Source of the DNA: Bacilli bacterium
GTDB taxonomy: Bacteria > Bacillota_I > Bacilli_A > RFN20 > CAG-288
Length of the DNA: 38,664 nucleotides
Assembly (NCBI GenBank): GCA_022780765.1
Contig: JALEUS010000032.1
Coordinates: 1 to 38,664 of the forward strand
Direction of reading: 5' to 3'
The position numbers and the translations under genes are program-made. Of the stretch, positions 1 through 13,068 are shown one piece after another. The notes below the pieces were generated by a model, which worked only from the letters and a program-made list of their open reading frames with translations, made no database searches and was not told where the DNA came from. Numbering within the stretch: the first letter of the stretch is position 1; every line of letters begins with the position of its first letter.

Positions 1-135
1 AAAAAGGAAATCGAAAGATCTTCAAAGATGTTAAATAATCCTGCCTTTGTAAAGAAAGCTCCTGAAGCTCTTGTTAACAAAGAGAGAGAAAAGTTAAAGG
101 CTAACGAAGAAGAATTAGCTAAATATCTAAAATAA
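1..135 (+). CDS. valS: Valyl-tRNA synthetase, C-terminal end (partial, starts before window)
   Basis: Frame 1 reads KKEIERSSKMLNNPAFVKKAPEALVNKEREKLKANEEELAKYLK*, the ValS C-terminal coiled-coil signature (NPxFVxKAPxxxVxxEREKL); upstream of radC as in many Firmicutes. Confidence 0.85.
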   Translation, partial: KKEIERSSKMLNNPAFVKKAPEALVNKEREKLKANEEELAKYLK

Positions 136-145
136 TTTTAAAAAA

Positions 146-187
146 ATCCTCCTTTTGCTCCTAATAAGAAGTGAAGGAGGATATTTT
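146..187 (+). terminator. Terminator-like hairpin whose 3' arm is the Shine-Dalgarno of the next ORF
   Basis: ATCCTCCTT (146-154) pairs with AAGGAGGAT (174-182); flanking A-run and T-run extend the stem; 19-nt loop. Confidence 0.7.
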
Positions 188-189
188 TT

Positions 190-378
190 ATGGAAGAATT
201 AAGAGTATTATCTGATGAAGAATGCAAAGAGATTAAGGGCGGAGAAGCTATAACTCTTACTGGAGTGATGGCTATATTAGCTATAGCGATAGTAGCGGTA
301 ATTTGTTATAGGTTTTTTGTATCGGCTAAAGGAGATGTGACTTTACCTGGTGGCTTCGTTTTCAAATGGGGTAAGTGA
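190..378 (+). CDS. Double-glycine leader peptide (bacteriocin/pheromone-like) with one predicted TM helix
   Basis: MEELRVLSDEECKEIKGG / EAITLTGVMAILAIAIVAVICYRFFVSAKGDVTLPGGFVFKWGK: LSxEExxxIxGG leader, hydrophobic helix, basic/aromatic tail; AAGGAGG SD about 9 nt upstream. Confidence 0.6.
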   Translation: MEELRVLSDEECKEIKGGEAITLTGVMAILAIAIVAVICYRFFVSAKGDVTLPGGFVFKWGK

Positions 379-1061
379 TGATATTTAAAGAACTACCTTC
401 CTCTTGTAAGCCTCGTGAAAAAGCGCTACTTCACGGGATGAAGTCTCTTTCAGATGCGGAGATAATTGCCATTATCATTCAATGCGGTAACCATAATGAG
501 GATGTTGTAACTTTATCCTCTCGATTAATTAATGAGATAGGTGGAGTCGAAAAGTTAGAAACGATATCATGCTTTGAATTAAGCAAGATAAAAGGGATAA
601 AGAAAGCGAAAGCTTTAAAGCTTTTAGCCAGCGTTGAGTTAGGTAAAAGAATCAAAGATAGTCATCTATATAAAACCACTTATGATGAACCTTTATTCTA
701 TCCCTTAATAACTCAGGACATGCGCTATCTTACTAACGAGAAGCTAAAAGTTATATATCTAGATAAAGCTAAGAAGGTTATTAGTTTTGAACTTAAGGAA
801 TCAGATTCGCAAGATATGGTTTATTTTGAATCTAGAGAAATAATTAAATCAGCTTTAAAAAATGAAGCGACATATGTCTTGCTAATTCATAATCACCCTT
901 CCGCCAATCATTTACCATCTAAAGAAGATGAAAGGATAAACGATATACTAAAATCTCAACTAAAAGCGTTTAAGCTCAAGTTGATAGATAACTTAATCGT
1001 CACTGAAAATGAGATTTATTCTTTGATATCTAATAAAATTGTTTTTAAATACGATGACTAG
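378..1061 (+). CDS. radC: RadC family JAB/MPN-domain protein
   Basis: N-terminal helix-hairpin-helix-like region and JAMM motif LLIHNHPSANHLPSKED; GTG at 375 or ATG at 378, overlapping the TGA (376-378) of the preceding ORF. Confidence 0.9.
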   Translation: MIFKELPSSCKPREKALLHGMKSLSDAEIIAIIIQCGNHNEDVVTLSSRLINEIGGVEKLETISCFELSKIKGIKKAKALKLLASVELGKRIKDSHLYKTTYDEPLFYPLITQDMRYLTNEKLKVIYLDKAKKVISFELKESDSQDMVYFESREIIKSALKNEATYVLLIHNHPSANHLPSKEDERINDILKSQLKAFKLKLIDNLIVTENEIYSLISNKIVFKYDD

Positions 1062-1146
1062 ATAACAAATGAGACTATTAGAAAAAATAGTGTTTCATTT
1101 AAACCTATTCTTTTATATAATTTATATAGAAAGAGAGGCTTAGAAG

Positions 1147-2112
1147 TTGAAAGTCGATTTAGAAAGAAGCGAATTGCTATTTGAAGAAGGCTACAGAGCT
1201 TTGCAAAGTGAAAGCAAGGATTCTTTACAAACTGACATGAAGTTTGTTAAGCCTTTAAAAAAAGCTGCTAAGTTGAATAATCCGAAAGCGATTTTTTTGC
1301 TCGGTTTCATTTTAGCTACCGGTTATAAAGATATTAACGTCGAGTTAAAAAAAGGGAACAAGATATTAAAAAAGGCTTACCCGATGCTCGAAAAGCTTTC
1401 TATTGAAAATCACGATTCTTTAGCGACGAGATATCTCGCTAAATATTACGATATTCCTCTTTGCGATTTCGTTAAGGATGATGAAAAGGTTAAGACTCTT
1501 AACGAATTAGCGGATAGCTATGACGCTTTATCTTTAGAAGAAGCTAAAGCTACTTTAAAAGAGATTCAAAAAGAGGAAAAAGAAGAAGACATCGATTCCT
1601 CATCTTATGACAGATTAGTTAATTTGATTTCTCAACTTAACGATCAACAAGACAAATACGAGAACATCGAAATAGTTGATTCGATAAAAAGAGAAGCTGA
1701 TAACGGTAATATTAGAGCTTGCATTTATTTAGGTAATGCCTATTTAGAAGGCGTAGTTGTTGAAAAGGATGTTAACCTCGCTTATCTCTTCTATCAAAAA
1801 GCTGAGGAATTAGGTTCTATTAAAGCTAAGTACTTATTAGGATATAACATATTGATTGGTACCTTATCTTCGTCTAAAAACATCTCTTTAGGTTTGAATA
1901 AGATCTACCAAGCTGCAAAAGCTGGCTTGAAAGAAGCTTTATGTTTTTTAGGCGATGTCTATTTTGAAGGCAAATATGTTGATCAAGATTACGATAAAGC
2001 TTATTTCTACTATCAATCCGCTGCTTCTAGAGGTGATGAAAAAGCCAAGGAAGCCATTAGAAGAGTAGATAAGATTCGCGGTGACGTTTTCGCTTATAAA
2101 TTACATAGTTAG
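1147..2112 (+). CDS. Sel1-like (TPR-type) repeat protein
   Basis: Repeats such as ACIYLGNAYLEGVVVEKDVNLAYLFYQKAEELGSIKAKYLLG and ALCFLGDVYFEGKYVDQDYDKAYFYYQSAASRGDEKA; TTG start after a GAGAGG SD; no signal peptide. Confidence 0.85.
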   Translation: MKVDLERSELLFEEGYRALQSESKDSLQTDMKFVKPLKKAAKLNNPKAIFLLGFILATGYKDINVELKKGNKILKKAYPMLEKLSIENHDSLATRYLAKYYDIPLCDFVKDDEKVKTLNELADSYDALSLEEAKATLKEIQKEEKEEDIDSSSYDRLVNLISQLNDQQDKYENIEIVDSIKREADNGNIRACIYLGNAYLEGVVVEKDVNLAYLFYQKAEELGSIKAKYLLGYNILIGTLSSSKNISLGLNKIYQAAKAGLKEALCFLGDVYFEGKYVDQDYDKAYFYYQSAASRGDEKAKEAIRRVDKIRGDVFAYKLHS

Positions 2113-2132
2113 GGCCTTTATGGTCCTTTTTT
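2111..2132 (+). terminator. Short intrinsic terminator immediately before the ALDH RBS
   Basis: AGGGCC-TTTAT-GGTCCT (one G.U pair) followed by a T-run; SD AGGAGG at 2136-2141. Confidence 0.65.
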
Positions 2133-2149
2133 GTTAGGAGGTTAACAAT

Positions 2150-3517
2150 ATGGATGTAAAACAAGTCTTTCAAAGTCAAAAGGAATATTTTTTAACTCAT
2201 GAAACTCTTTCATATGAGTTTAGGAAAAAGATGCTTATCAAATTAAAAGATAGCATTAAGAGAAATGAAGCTTTACTTTTAGAAGCTTTAAAAAAGGATT
2301 TAAATAAATCCAGCCAAGAAGCGTACATGACTGAAATAGGCTTGGTATACGAAGAAATTTCTCACTCTTTAAAACATCTAAAAAGATGGATGAAAAGAGA
2401 TGTGGTGAGTACCTGTTTAGCTGCTTTTCCATCTAGAAGTTACATCTATAAAGAACCTTATGGGGTAACGATGATCATGTCCCCATGGAACTATCCTTTC
2501 CTTCTTACAATTCAGCCATTAGTAGGTGCTATTGAAGGTGGAAATACATGTATGATTAGACCTTCATCGCAGACGAAGAATGTCACAGAAGTAATAGAGA
2601 AAATCATAAACGAAGAATTCGATTCTAAATATCTTTGCTGCGTAAAAGGTGGAAGAGATATCGCTGATATATTGTTAGATTTAGATTTCGATTTGATATT
2701 CTTTACAGGTTCTCCAAACATAGGCAAAAAAGTTTTAGCGCATGCAGCGAATAACCTTACTCCATGCGTCCTTGAACTTGGAGGAAAGTCTCCTTGTATT
2801 GTAACTAAGTCCTGCGATTTAAGAATCGCTGCAAGAAGAATACTTTTTGGAAAAGCTGTTAATGCTGGTCAAACCTGTGTAGCCCCAGATTACTTGTTGA
2901 TAGATGAATCGATAAAAGATGATTTCATAAAGTTATTTAAAGAAGAAATAAAGATTCAGTTTAACGGCGAATTTATTGAAAACGAGGAATTCCCAAAGAT
3001 TATCAACGAGAAGAACGTATTAAGATTAAAAGAATTAATAGAAGCTGAAAAGGACCATCTTATTTTAGGAGGGAAGTGTAGCGAGACAAAAGTAGAGCTA
3101 ACATTAGTTGACGCTACATTTAGTTCCAAAGTGATGGAAGATGAGATATTTGGACCTATTCTTCCAGTTATAACTTTCTCTTCTATCGATGAAGTTATAA
3201 ATGAAGTAAATGCACGCCAAACCCCTTTAGCTTTATATATCTACTCAAGCGATAAGAAAGAGATAAATAGGGTGTTTGAGCAGGTTAGATTTGGAGCTGG
3301 GTGCGCTAATGATTGTCTCATGCACCTTTCAAATAACGCTTTACCATTCGGTGGATTGAAGCAATCGGGAATGGGTCAATACCATGGAAAGAAATCGTTT
3401 GATACTTTCACACATGATAAAGGAATTCTAGATCATAAGACCTATCTAGATCTGTCGATTAGATATCATCCATATTCCAACAAGAAGGAAAAGATGATTA
3501 GAAAAGTAGTTAAATAA
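2150..3517 (+). CDS. NAD(P)-dependent aldehyde dehydrogenase (class 3-like)
   Basis: Motifs MIMSPWNYPF, FFTGSPNIGKKVL, VLELGGKSPCIV, NAGQTCVAPDY, EDEIFGPILPV, PFGGLKQSGMGQYHGKKSFDTFTH. Confidence 0.93.
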   Translation: MDVKQVFQSQKEYFLTHETLSYEFRKKMLIKLKDSIKRNEALLLEALKKDLNKSSQEAYMTEIGLVYEEISHSLKHLKRWMKRDVVSTCLAAFPSRSYIYKEPYGVTMIMSPWNYPFLLTIQPLVGAIEGGNTCMIRPSSQTKNVTEVIEKIINEEFDSKYLCCVKGGRDIADILLDLDFDLIFFTGSPNIGKKVLAHAANNLTPCVLELGGKSPCIVTKSCDLRIAARRILFGKAVNAGQTCVAPDYLLIDESIKDDFIKLFKEEIKIQFNGEFIENEEFPKIINEKNVLRLKELIEAEKDHLILGGKCSETKVELTLVDATFSSKVMEDEIFGPILPVITFSSIDEVINEVNARQTPLALYIYSSDKKEINRVFEQVRFGAGCANDCLMHLSNNALPFGGLKQSGMGQYHGKKSFDTFTHDKGILDHKTYLDLSIRYHPYSNKKEKMIRKVVK

Positions 3518-3548
3518 TAAGTTATTTACTATATTTATATAGATATAT

Positions 3549-3590
3549 ATCCACTAGCTTCATATAAGATAGAAACTAGTGGATTTTTTG
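3549..3590 (+). terminator. Intrinsic terminator after ALDH
   Basis: ATCCACTAG (3549-3557) / CTAGTGGAT (3576-3584) followed by TTTTTT. Confidence 0.85.
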
Positions 3591-3715
3591 TAGTTTTTTA
3601 GTAAAAAAGCCTTGCCTTATTTTAGCAGTTATTATAAAATAACTAAGCATTTGAATTTGATGCGTTAAATAGAAAACTTCAAACAAAAATTTTCTAAAAA
3701 TTCGTCAAAAAAGCG

Positions 3716-3744
3716 TTGACACCTATTAGTTTCTATGGTAATCT
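3716..3744 (+). promoter_or_regulatory. rRNA operon promoter
   Basis: TTGACA (3716-3721), 17-nt spacer, TAATCT (3739-3744), about 155 nt upstream of 16S. Confidence 0.75.
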
Positions 3745-3789
3745 AATAGAGCGCTTAAGTTAAGTGCGGCTTCCTAAGGGAAGCAAGAA

Positions 3790-3805
3790 TGATCTTTGAA
3801 AACTG
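3790..3805 (+). promoter_or_regulatory. TGATCTTTGAAAACTG box upstream of 16S (processing/antitermination element)
   Basis: Same 15-mer GATCTTTGAAAACTG recurs at 5569-5583 before 23S; each is preceded by a short hairpin. Confidence 0.6.
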
Positions 3806-3902
3806 GATAGATACAACTTGATTAAACACATAATTACGTTAATTCTGAATTATTAAACGTAAACCAGTACATTTATTATTGAGTCAAAATTAGAATTGAT
3901 AT

Positions 3903-5430
<1,528 letters not shown>

Positions 5431-5568
5431 TATGGAGAAAGTAAAATCTGAAGAGAGATCTTCAATAATAAAAAAGTGTAAAGCGAAAATAGTCGTCTAG
5501 ATAACCGAATACTTAGGTTAAGGCTAATCATCCCGCTCGGTTTTGAGAAAGCAAACTTTCTCAATGTC

Positions 5569-5596
5569 GATCTTTGAAAACTGAATGTCATAGTTC
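5569..5596 (+). repeat. 5' arm of 23S precursor processing stem
   Basis: GATCTTTGAAAACTGAATGTCATAGTTC is complementary to 8701-8728 (GAACTATGACACTCGGTTTTCAAAGATT): 25 of 28 Watson-Crick plus a G.U. Confidence 0.75.
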
Positions 5597-5734
5597 TTTC
5601 TTAAATAGAAGCGGAATTAATATTAAGATAAATAATAATAAAACCGAATCATAAGAAAAATACACTGATAATAATCTTATCAGCCAAGAAGCAATGCAAG
5701 CGAGAGCCAAAGGCCCATTTCCAAAAAGAGGAGA

Positions 5735-8625
<2,891 letters not shown>

Positions 8626-8733
8626 TCCTTTTTCTTTCATGAATAGGTGTGGTCCTTTAGCTGAGAATTTTTTTCTCTTCGCTCTCATTTCTTCTTTTTT
8701 GAACTATGACACTCGGTTTTCAAAGATTGACTA

Positions 8734-8841
<108 letters not shown>

Positions 8842-8860
8842 TTTTTTTGTGGAAAAATCC

Positions 8861-8889
8861 TTGAAAAAAGTAAAATAGTTTTATATAAT
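8861..8889 (+). promoter_or_regulatory. Promoter of rplU operon
   Basis: TTGAAA (8861-8866), 17-nt spacer, TATAAT (8884-8889). Confidence 0.85.
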
Positions 8890-8895
8890 GTTTAA

Positions 8896-8994
8896 GTTGT
8901 ATGCATCCTAGCTACAACCGCATTGAAACGGTCATAAAAAAGCTTAGCTTACCGTAAGAGCGAGTAATTAGTAATCAAGAAAGGAGGCTAAACT
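8896..8994 (+). ncRNA. 5' leader of rplU, possible L21 autoregulatory leader
   Basis: ~100-nt leader with complementarity (ACCG...CGGT, CTTAC-C-GTAAG) between promoter and the L21 SD; position matches known Firmicutes L21 leaders, but no covariance model was run. Confidence 0.3.
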
Positions 8995-9306
8995 ATGTAC
9001 GCAGTAATCGTTACAGGTGGAAAGCAACTCAAAGTTGAGGTAGGTTCTACTATCTATGTTGAGAAGCTCAAAGGAGAGAAAGGAGACAGTGTCAAGTTTG
9101 ACAAAGTGCTCTTTGTTTCTGATGAGAAGAAGACAAAGGTGGGAAATCCTCTTGTTGAAGGTGCTTTTGTTAGCGGCGAAATTCTCAAGCAGGGTAAAGA
9201 GAAGAAGATCAGAGTCCTTCGTTACCATGCTAAAAGCAATGTCAGAGTCCACAGAGGACACAGACAACCTTACACAGCTGTTAATATCAAAGAGATTAAG
9301 TTTTAA
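8995..9306 (+). CDS. rplU: 50S ribosomal protein L21
   Basis: [25 protein letters not shown]...[25 protein letters not shown]. Confidence 0.95.
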   Translation: MYAVIVTGGKQLKVEVGSTIYVEKLKGEKGDSVKFDKVLFVSDEKKTKVGNPLVEGAFVSGEILKQGKEKKIRVLRYHAKSNVRVHRGHRQPYTAVNIKEIKF

Positions 9307-9599
9307 TGATCGAGGTCAAAGTCTGTATCTCTGATGATAAAGTCGCAGGTATCGTTATTAAAGGACATGCTTCTTCACTGATCTGTGCTGGTGTATCTTC
9401 ATGTTTCGTCGGTGCAGTAAATGCTGTAAAAGACATTGAAAAGTTCAAGTATCAGGCAGTGGAAGGTGACTCGTATCTGAAGAGAATAGAAAAGATCTCA
9501 AATCACGATGAGACGGTTCTGGAAACGTTATTCATCCAACTGTTGACCATATCTGAAAAATATCCTGATGAGGTCAAAATATCCAGAGAAAGGGTTTGA
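9306..9599 (+). CDS. prp: Ribosomal-processing cysteine protease Prp (YsxB family)
   Basis: GIVIKGHASSLICAGVSSCFVGAVNAV, located between rplU and rpmA as in Firmicutes. Confidence 0.85.
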   Translation: MIEVKVCISDDKVAGIVIKGHASSLICAGVSSCFVGAVNAVKDIEKFKYQAVEGDSYLKRIEKISNHDETVLETLFIQLLTISEKYPDEVKISRERV

Positions 9600-9602
9600 T
9601 TT

Positions 9603-9893
9603 ATGAAACTGAGATTAGAATTAAATATACAGCTGTTTGCTTCTCACAAGGGTGTCACCTCTACTAAAAACGGTAGAGATTCTCATGCTCAGAGGTTAGG
9701 TTGTAAACTTTACGATGGACAGCTGTGCCACGCTGGTTCTATCATTTATCGTCAGAGAGGAACAAAGATTCATCCAGGCAACAATGTTAAAAGAGCAGGT
9801 GATGATTCTCTCTTTGCTTTGATTGACGGATACGTGAAGTATGAGAGACTTGACAAGAAGAGAAAGAAAGTCTCTGTCTATCCTTCAAAATAA
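9603..9893 (+). CDS. rpmA: 50S ribosomal protein L27 with Prp-cleavable N-terminal extension
   Basis: [27 protein letters not shown]...[18 protein letters not shown]; extension matches the Firmicutes Prp site (F/A). Confidence 0.95.
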   Translation: MKLRLELNIQLFASHKGVTSTKNGRDSHAQRLGCKLYDGQLCHAGSIIYRQRGTKIHPGNNVKRAGDDSLFALIDGYVKYERLDKKRKKVSVYPSK

Positions 9894-9903
9894 GTAGTGT
9901 GAT

Positions 9904-9935
9904 GGCTTTGCTTTCTTTAGCAAAGCCTTTTTTTT
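9904..9935 (+). terminator. Intrinsic terminator between rpmA and obgE
   Basis: GGCTTTGCT-TTCTTT-AGCAAAGCC followed by 8 T; obgE SD AGGAGG follows at once. Confidence 0.9.
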
Positions 9936-9948
9936 AGGAGGTTTTCAT

Positions 9949-11223
9949 ATGAACGATCGTGTAAAAATCACTTTAAAAAGCGGAAAAGGTGGAGATGGAG
10001 CTATCTCTTTTAGGCATGAGAAATCTGTTGAAAAAGGCGGTCCTTATGGTGGAAATGGTGGAAAGGGAGGTTCTATCTACTTGGTAGCTGATGAAGGAAT
10101 AAACTCTCTTGCTGAGTACCGTTTTGGTAAGGTCTTCTCTGCAGCTGATGGAGAGAACGGGAAAAGCAAACTGTGCTACGGTAAAGATGCAAAAGATATT
10201 TATTTAAGAGTGCCTGTCGGAACGGTTGTTGAAGATTTAGATTTCAATGTCCTTTTCGATCTTGATGAAAACGGTAAAACCTACTTAGCAGTCAAAGGAG
10301 GAAGAGGAGGAAGAGGTAATGCCTCTTTTAAGTCTTCAACCAGGAGAACGCCTAATACTGCTGAAAATGGCATGCCTGGCGTTGAGAAGTCCTTCTATTT
10401 GGAGATGAAACTCATCGCTGATGTCGGTTTAGTTGGTTTTCCTAACGCTGGTAAGTCGACTCTGATATCCTCTTTGACCCGTGCTCATCCTGAGATTGCA
10501 CCTTATCCTTTCACCACTTTGACTCCTTCCTTAGGAGTTTGCTATCTCGATGTCGATAAACATTTTGTCATCGCTGATATACCAGGACTTATCAAGGGAG
10601 CTAGCGAAGGGAAAGGACTCGGTTTTGAATTTTTAAGGCATATTGAAAGATGTAAGATACTTTTATTTGTCATCGATATCTCCACTCATTTTGATCCTTT
10701 AGATACCTACAGGAGTTTAGAAAATGAGCTTCTTTCCTACAAGAAGAACCTCTCTTTAAAGAGGAGGATCATCGCTTTAAACAAGATCGATTCGGTGGAT
10801 GAGAAGAGGATAAAGCAGTGCGTTGATGAAATAAAAGAGTTCTTTGGCGAGTGCTATTTGATCTCTGCTAAAGAGAAGATGGGTTTAAACGAGCTTAAAG
10901 AGAGACTTTTTGACGAGGTTAAAAATAATCAGGATGTAAAAGAGAGCACTGAGAATAAAGAGGTCGTATATAAAGCTGAGAGCTTAGATAATTTGAAGAT
11001 CCCTGTCTACAAGATCATCAAAAGAGAAGATCACGTCTATGAGGTTATCGGTGAGAGAGTGATAAGAACAAAGAAACTCATCAATTTGAAGACCGATGAA
11101 GGAGTCAATCGTTTCCTGAGTTATTTAGATAGGATAGGTTTAAATGAAAGACTAGAGAAGATGAATCTTGAAAATGGTGACTCTGTCATCATCGATGACT
11201 TTGAATTTGAGTACTACAGGTGA
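9949..11223 (+). CDS. obgE: GTPase Obg
   Basis: Glycine-rich Obg domain (GGDGAISFRHEKSVEKGGPYGGNGGKGGS), GFPNAGKST, ADIPGLIKGASEGKGLG, C-terminal OCT-like domain. Confidence 0.96.
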   Translation: MNDRVKITLKSGKGGDGAISFRHEKSVEKGGPYGGNGGKGGSIYLVADEGINSLAEYRFGKVFSAADGENGKSKLCYGKDAKDIYLRVPVGTVVEDLDFNVLFDLDENGKTYLAVKGGRGGRGNASFKSSTRRTPNTAENGMPGVEKSFYLEMKLIADVGLVGFPNAGKSTLISSLTRAHPEIAPYPFTTLTPSLGVCYLDVDKHFVIADIPGLIKGASEGKGLGFEFLRHIERCKILLFVIDISTHFDPLDTYRSLENELLSYKKNLSLKRRIIALNKIDSVDEKRIKQCVDEIKEFFGECYLISAKEKMGLNELKERLFDEVKNNQDVKESTENKEVVYKAESLDNLKIPVYKIIKREDHVYEVIGERVIRTKKLINLKTDEGVNRFLSYLDRIGLNERLEKMNLENGDSVIIDDFEFEYYR

Positions 11224-11231
11224 TGAATCTC

Positions 11232-11262
11232 TTGAAAAAAGTGTTGTTTTACACTATATAAT
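11232..11262 (+). promoter_or_regulatory. ruvA promoter, -10 ends 7 nt before the ruvA ATG
   Basis: TTGAAA (11232-11237) and TATATAAT (11255-11262); ATG at 11270; no SD. Confidence 0.7.
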
Positions 11263-11269
11263 TATTGAT

Positions 11270-11824
11270 ATGTATTTTTATTTGCACGGTATAGTGACTC
11301 TTCGTTTTGAAGATCACGTGGTCATAGAGGTAAATGGCATCGGCTACGAGGTGACAGTTCCATCTATCGATGATTTTCCTGTGGGAGAAAGTCAGTTTAT
11401 CTATGTCGTCTACATCATCTCTGAGGACAAACAATACTTTATCGGTTTTAAAGAAATAGAGGAGAAGATGTTCTTTTTGAAGCTGACATCTGTCAAAGGA
11501 ATAGGTCCGAAGACCGCTTTAAACATGTTAAAAAGCGTCTCTTTTAGAAGGCTTGAACAAGCTATTAAAGAGGGAGATGAGATGTACTTATCATCTCTTC
11601 CTTCCATAGGGAAAAAGACTGCTAATCAGATAATTTTAGATCTGAAAGGAAAACTTGCTTTATCCAAGACCATGGACAATAAGATATTTAAGCTCGCATA
11701 CGATGGACTTTTACAGTTGGGTTTCAAAGATAAGGAGATAAAGGAGTCTTTCATGAAGATAAAGGATGAAAATATGTCGGTTGAAGATATTATCTCCTTT
11801 GTTTTAAAGGACAGAAGCAAGTGA
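11270..11824 (+). CDS. ruvA: Holliday junction branch migration protein RuvA
   Basis: MYFYLHGIVTLRFEDHVVIEVNGIGYEV and HhH motifs LTSVKGIGPKTALNML / LPSIGKKTANQIILDLKGKL; start refined from the longer ORF by family N-terminus. Confidence 0.93.
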   Translation: MYFYLHGIVTLRFEDHVVIEVNGIGYEVTVPSIDDFPVGESQFIYVVYIISEDKQYFIGFKEIEEKMFFLKLTSVKGIGPKTALNMLKSVSFRRLEQAIKEGDEMYLSSLPSIGKKTANQIILDLKGKLALSKTMDNKIFKLAYDGLLQLGFKDKEIKESFMKIKDENMSVEDIISFVLKDRSK

Positions 11825-12831
11825 AAAACTACTCTAATGAAGGATATGTCTCCTATGAGTTAAAGGAGAAGCAAGATAAGATCGATCTCTCTTTAAGACC
11901 TTGTTCTTTAAAGGATTACATAGGTCAGAGCAAGATGAAAAGAGAACTATCGATTTTCATCTCAGGCGCTTTAAAAAGGGAGGAATCTTTAGATCATGTT
12001 CTCTTCTATGGACCTCCTGGCTTAGGTAAGACGACGATTGCAAATGTCATCGCTTACGAGATGCACTCACAGATAAAGCAGACCAATGGTTCTTCTTTGA
12101 CAAGAACCGGTGATTTAGCAAGCATACTCTCGTCGTTGAATCCAGGGGATGTTCTTTTTATCGATGAGATACACAGGATGCCTATATTTGTTCAGGAGGT
12201 TTTATATCAGGCGATGGAGGATTTCACACTCTCTATCATCGTTGGAAAAGGAGTCGACGCAAGGAGCATCTCTATCTCTCTTCCACCGTTCACCTTGATA
12301 GGTGCTACCACCAATGCTGGACTTCTTTCAGCTCCTTTGAGAGATCGTTTTGGAATCACCTTTAAACTGGAGTACTATTCTCCCGATGAGCTTTTTGACA
12401 TCATCAACAGAACGAGTGTCGCTCTGAATTTTCCTATCAATATGGATGCTTCCTATCAGATCGCTGTCAGAGGAAGAGGTACTCCTAGGATAGCAAACAG
12501 GCTCTTTAGAAGGGTCAGAGACTTCGCTATGTATGAAAGCAAGAACGTCATCGATATAGACTCGGTCAATTTAGCGATGAACAGCCTCAATATCGATGAG
12601 TTAGGGTTAGATAAGACAGACAGAAAGGTTTTGGAGTGCTTGATTATCAGGTACGGAGGAAAACCAGTTGGTCTATCTGCTATAGCTTCAGCTACCTCCG
12701 AGAGCATAGACAATATTCAGGATGTCTACGAACCTTATCTGGTTCAGCTTGGAATGATCAACAGGACTCCTAAAGGAAGAGTTCCAACCAAGATGGCCTA
12801 CAATCATTTGAACATACCATATCAAGATTAG
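11821..12831 (+). CDS. ruvB: Holliday junction helicase RuvB
   Basis: LRPCSLKDYIGQ, GPPGLGKTT, LFIDEIHRM, GATTNAGLLSAPLRDRFGI; GTG start overlapping the ruvA stop. Confidence 0.96.
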   Translation: MKNYSNEGYVSYELKEKQDKIDLSLRPCSLKDYIGQSKMKRELSIFISGALKREESLDHVLFYGPPGLGKTTIANVIAYEMHSQIKQTNGSSLTRTGDLASILSSLNPGDVLFIDEIHRMPIFVQEVLYQAMEDFTLSIIVGKGVDARSISISLPPFTLIGATTNAGLLSAPLRDRFGITFKLEYYSPDELFDIINRTSVALNFPINMDASYQIAVRGRGTPRIANRLFRRVRDFAMYESKNVIDIDSVNLAMNSLNIDELGLDKTDRKVLECLIIRYGGKPVGLSAIASATSESIDNIQDVYEPYLVQLGMINRTPKGRVPTKMAYNHLNIPYQD

Positions 12832-12993
12832 AATAATATTCAGATGTTGTTTACACAGTGTAGAATATGGTTTTATATCACTGTTTTTAATCGATTTTAT
12901 AAAAAGAAATGATTATTTTTTTAAGGAGATAACATATTGTTTTAATTCGTTATCACTACAGATGGAAAACATATGAAAAAGAAATTCTTTGTC

Positions 12994-13023
12994 TTGATAA
13001 AACTCTCTTATTCTTGGTAAAAT
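12994..13023 (+). promoter_or_regulatory. Candidate secDF promoter
   Basis: TTGATA (12994-12999), 18-nt spacer, TAAAAT (13018-13023). Confidence 0.55.
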
Positions 13024-13068
13024 ATTAGACGTGTTTATGTGTGCTTTTTTTATTGGGAGGTGGCGAGG

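Noticed and set aside
5431-5734. tRNA genes in the 16S-23S spacer
   Set aside because: No tRNA-like cloverleaf or T-loop (GTTCGA) seen in the spacer.
12852-12862. Palindrome TACACAGTGTA between ruvB and secDF
   Set aside because: Only 11 bp with no recognised operator family; too short to support a claim.
12973-13020. 15-aa ORF MKKKFFVLIKLSYSW upstream of secDF, considered as an arrest/leader peptide
   Set aside because: Weak SD, and it overlaps the better-supported TTGATA/TAAAAT promoter, so it is probably not in the transcript.
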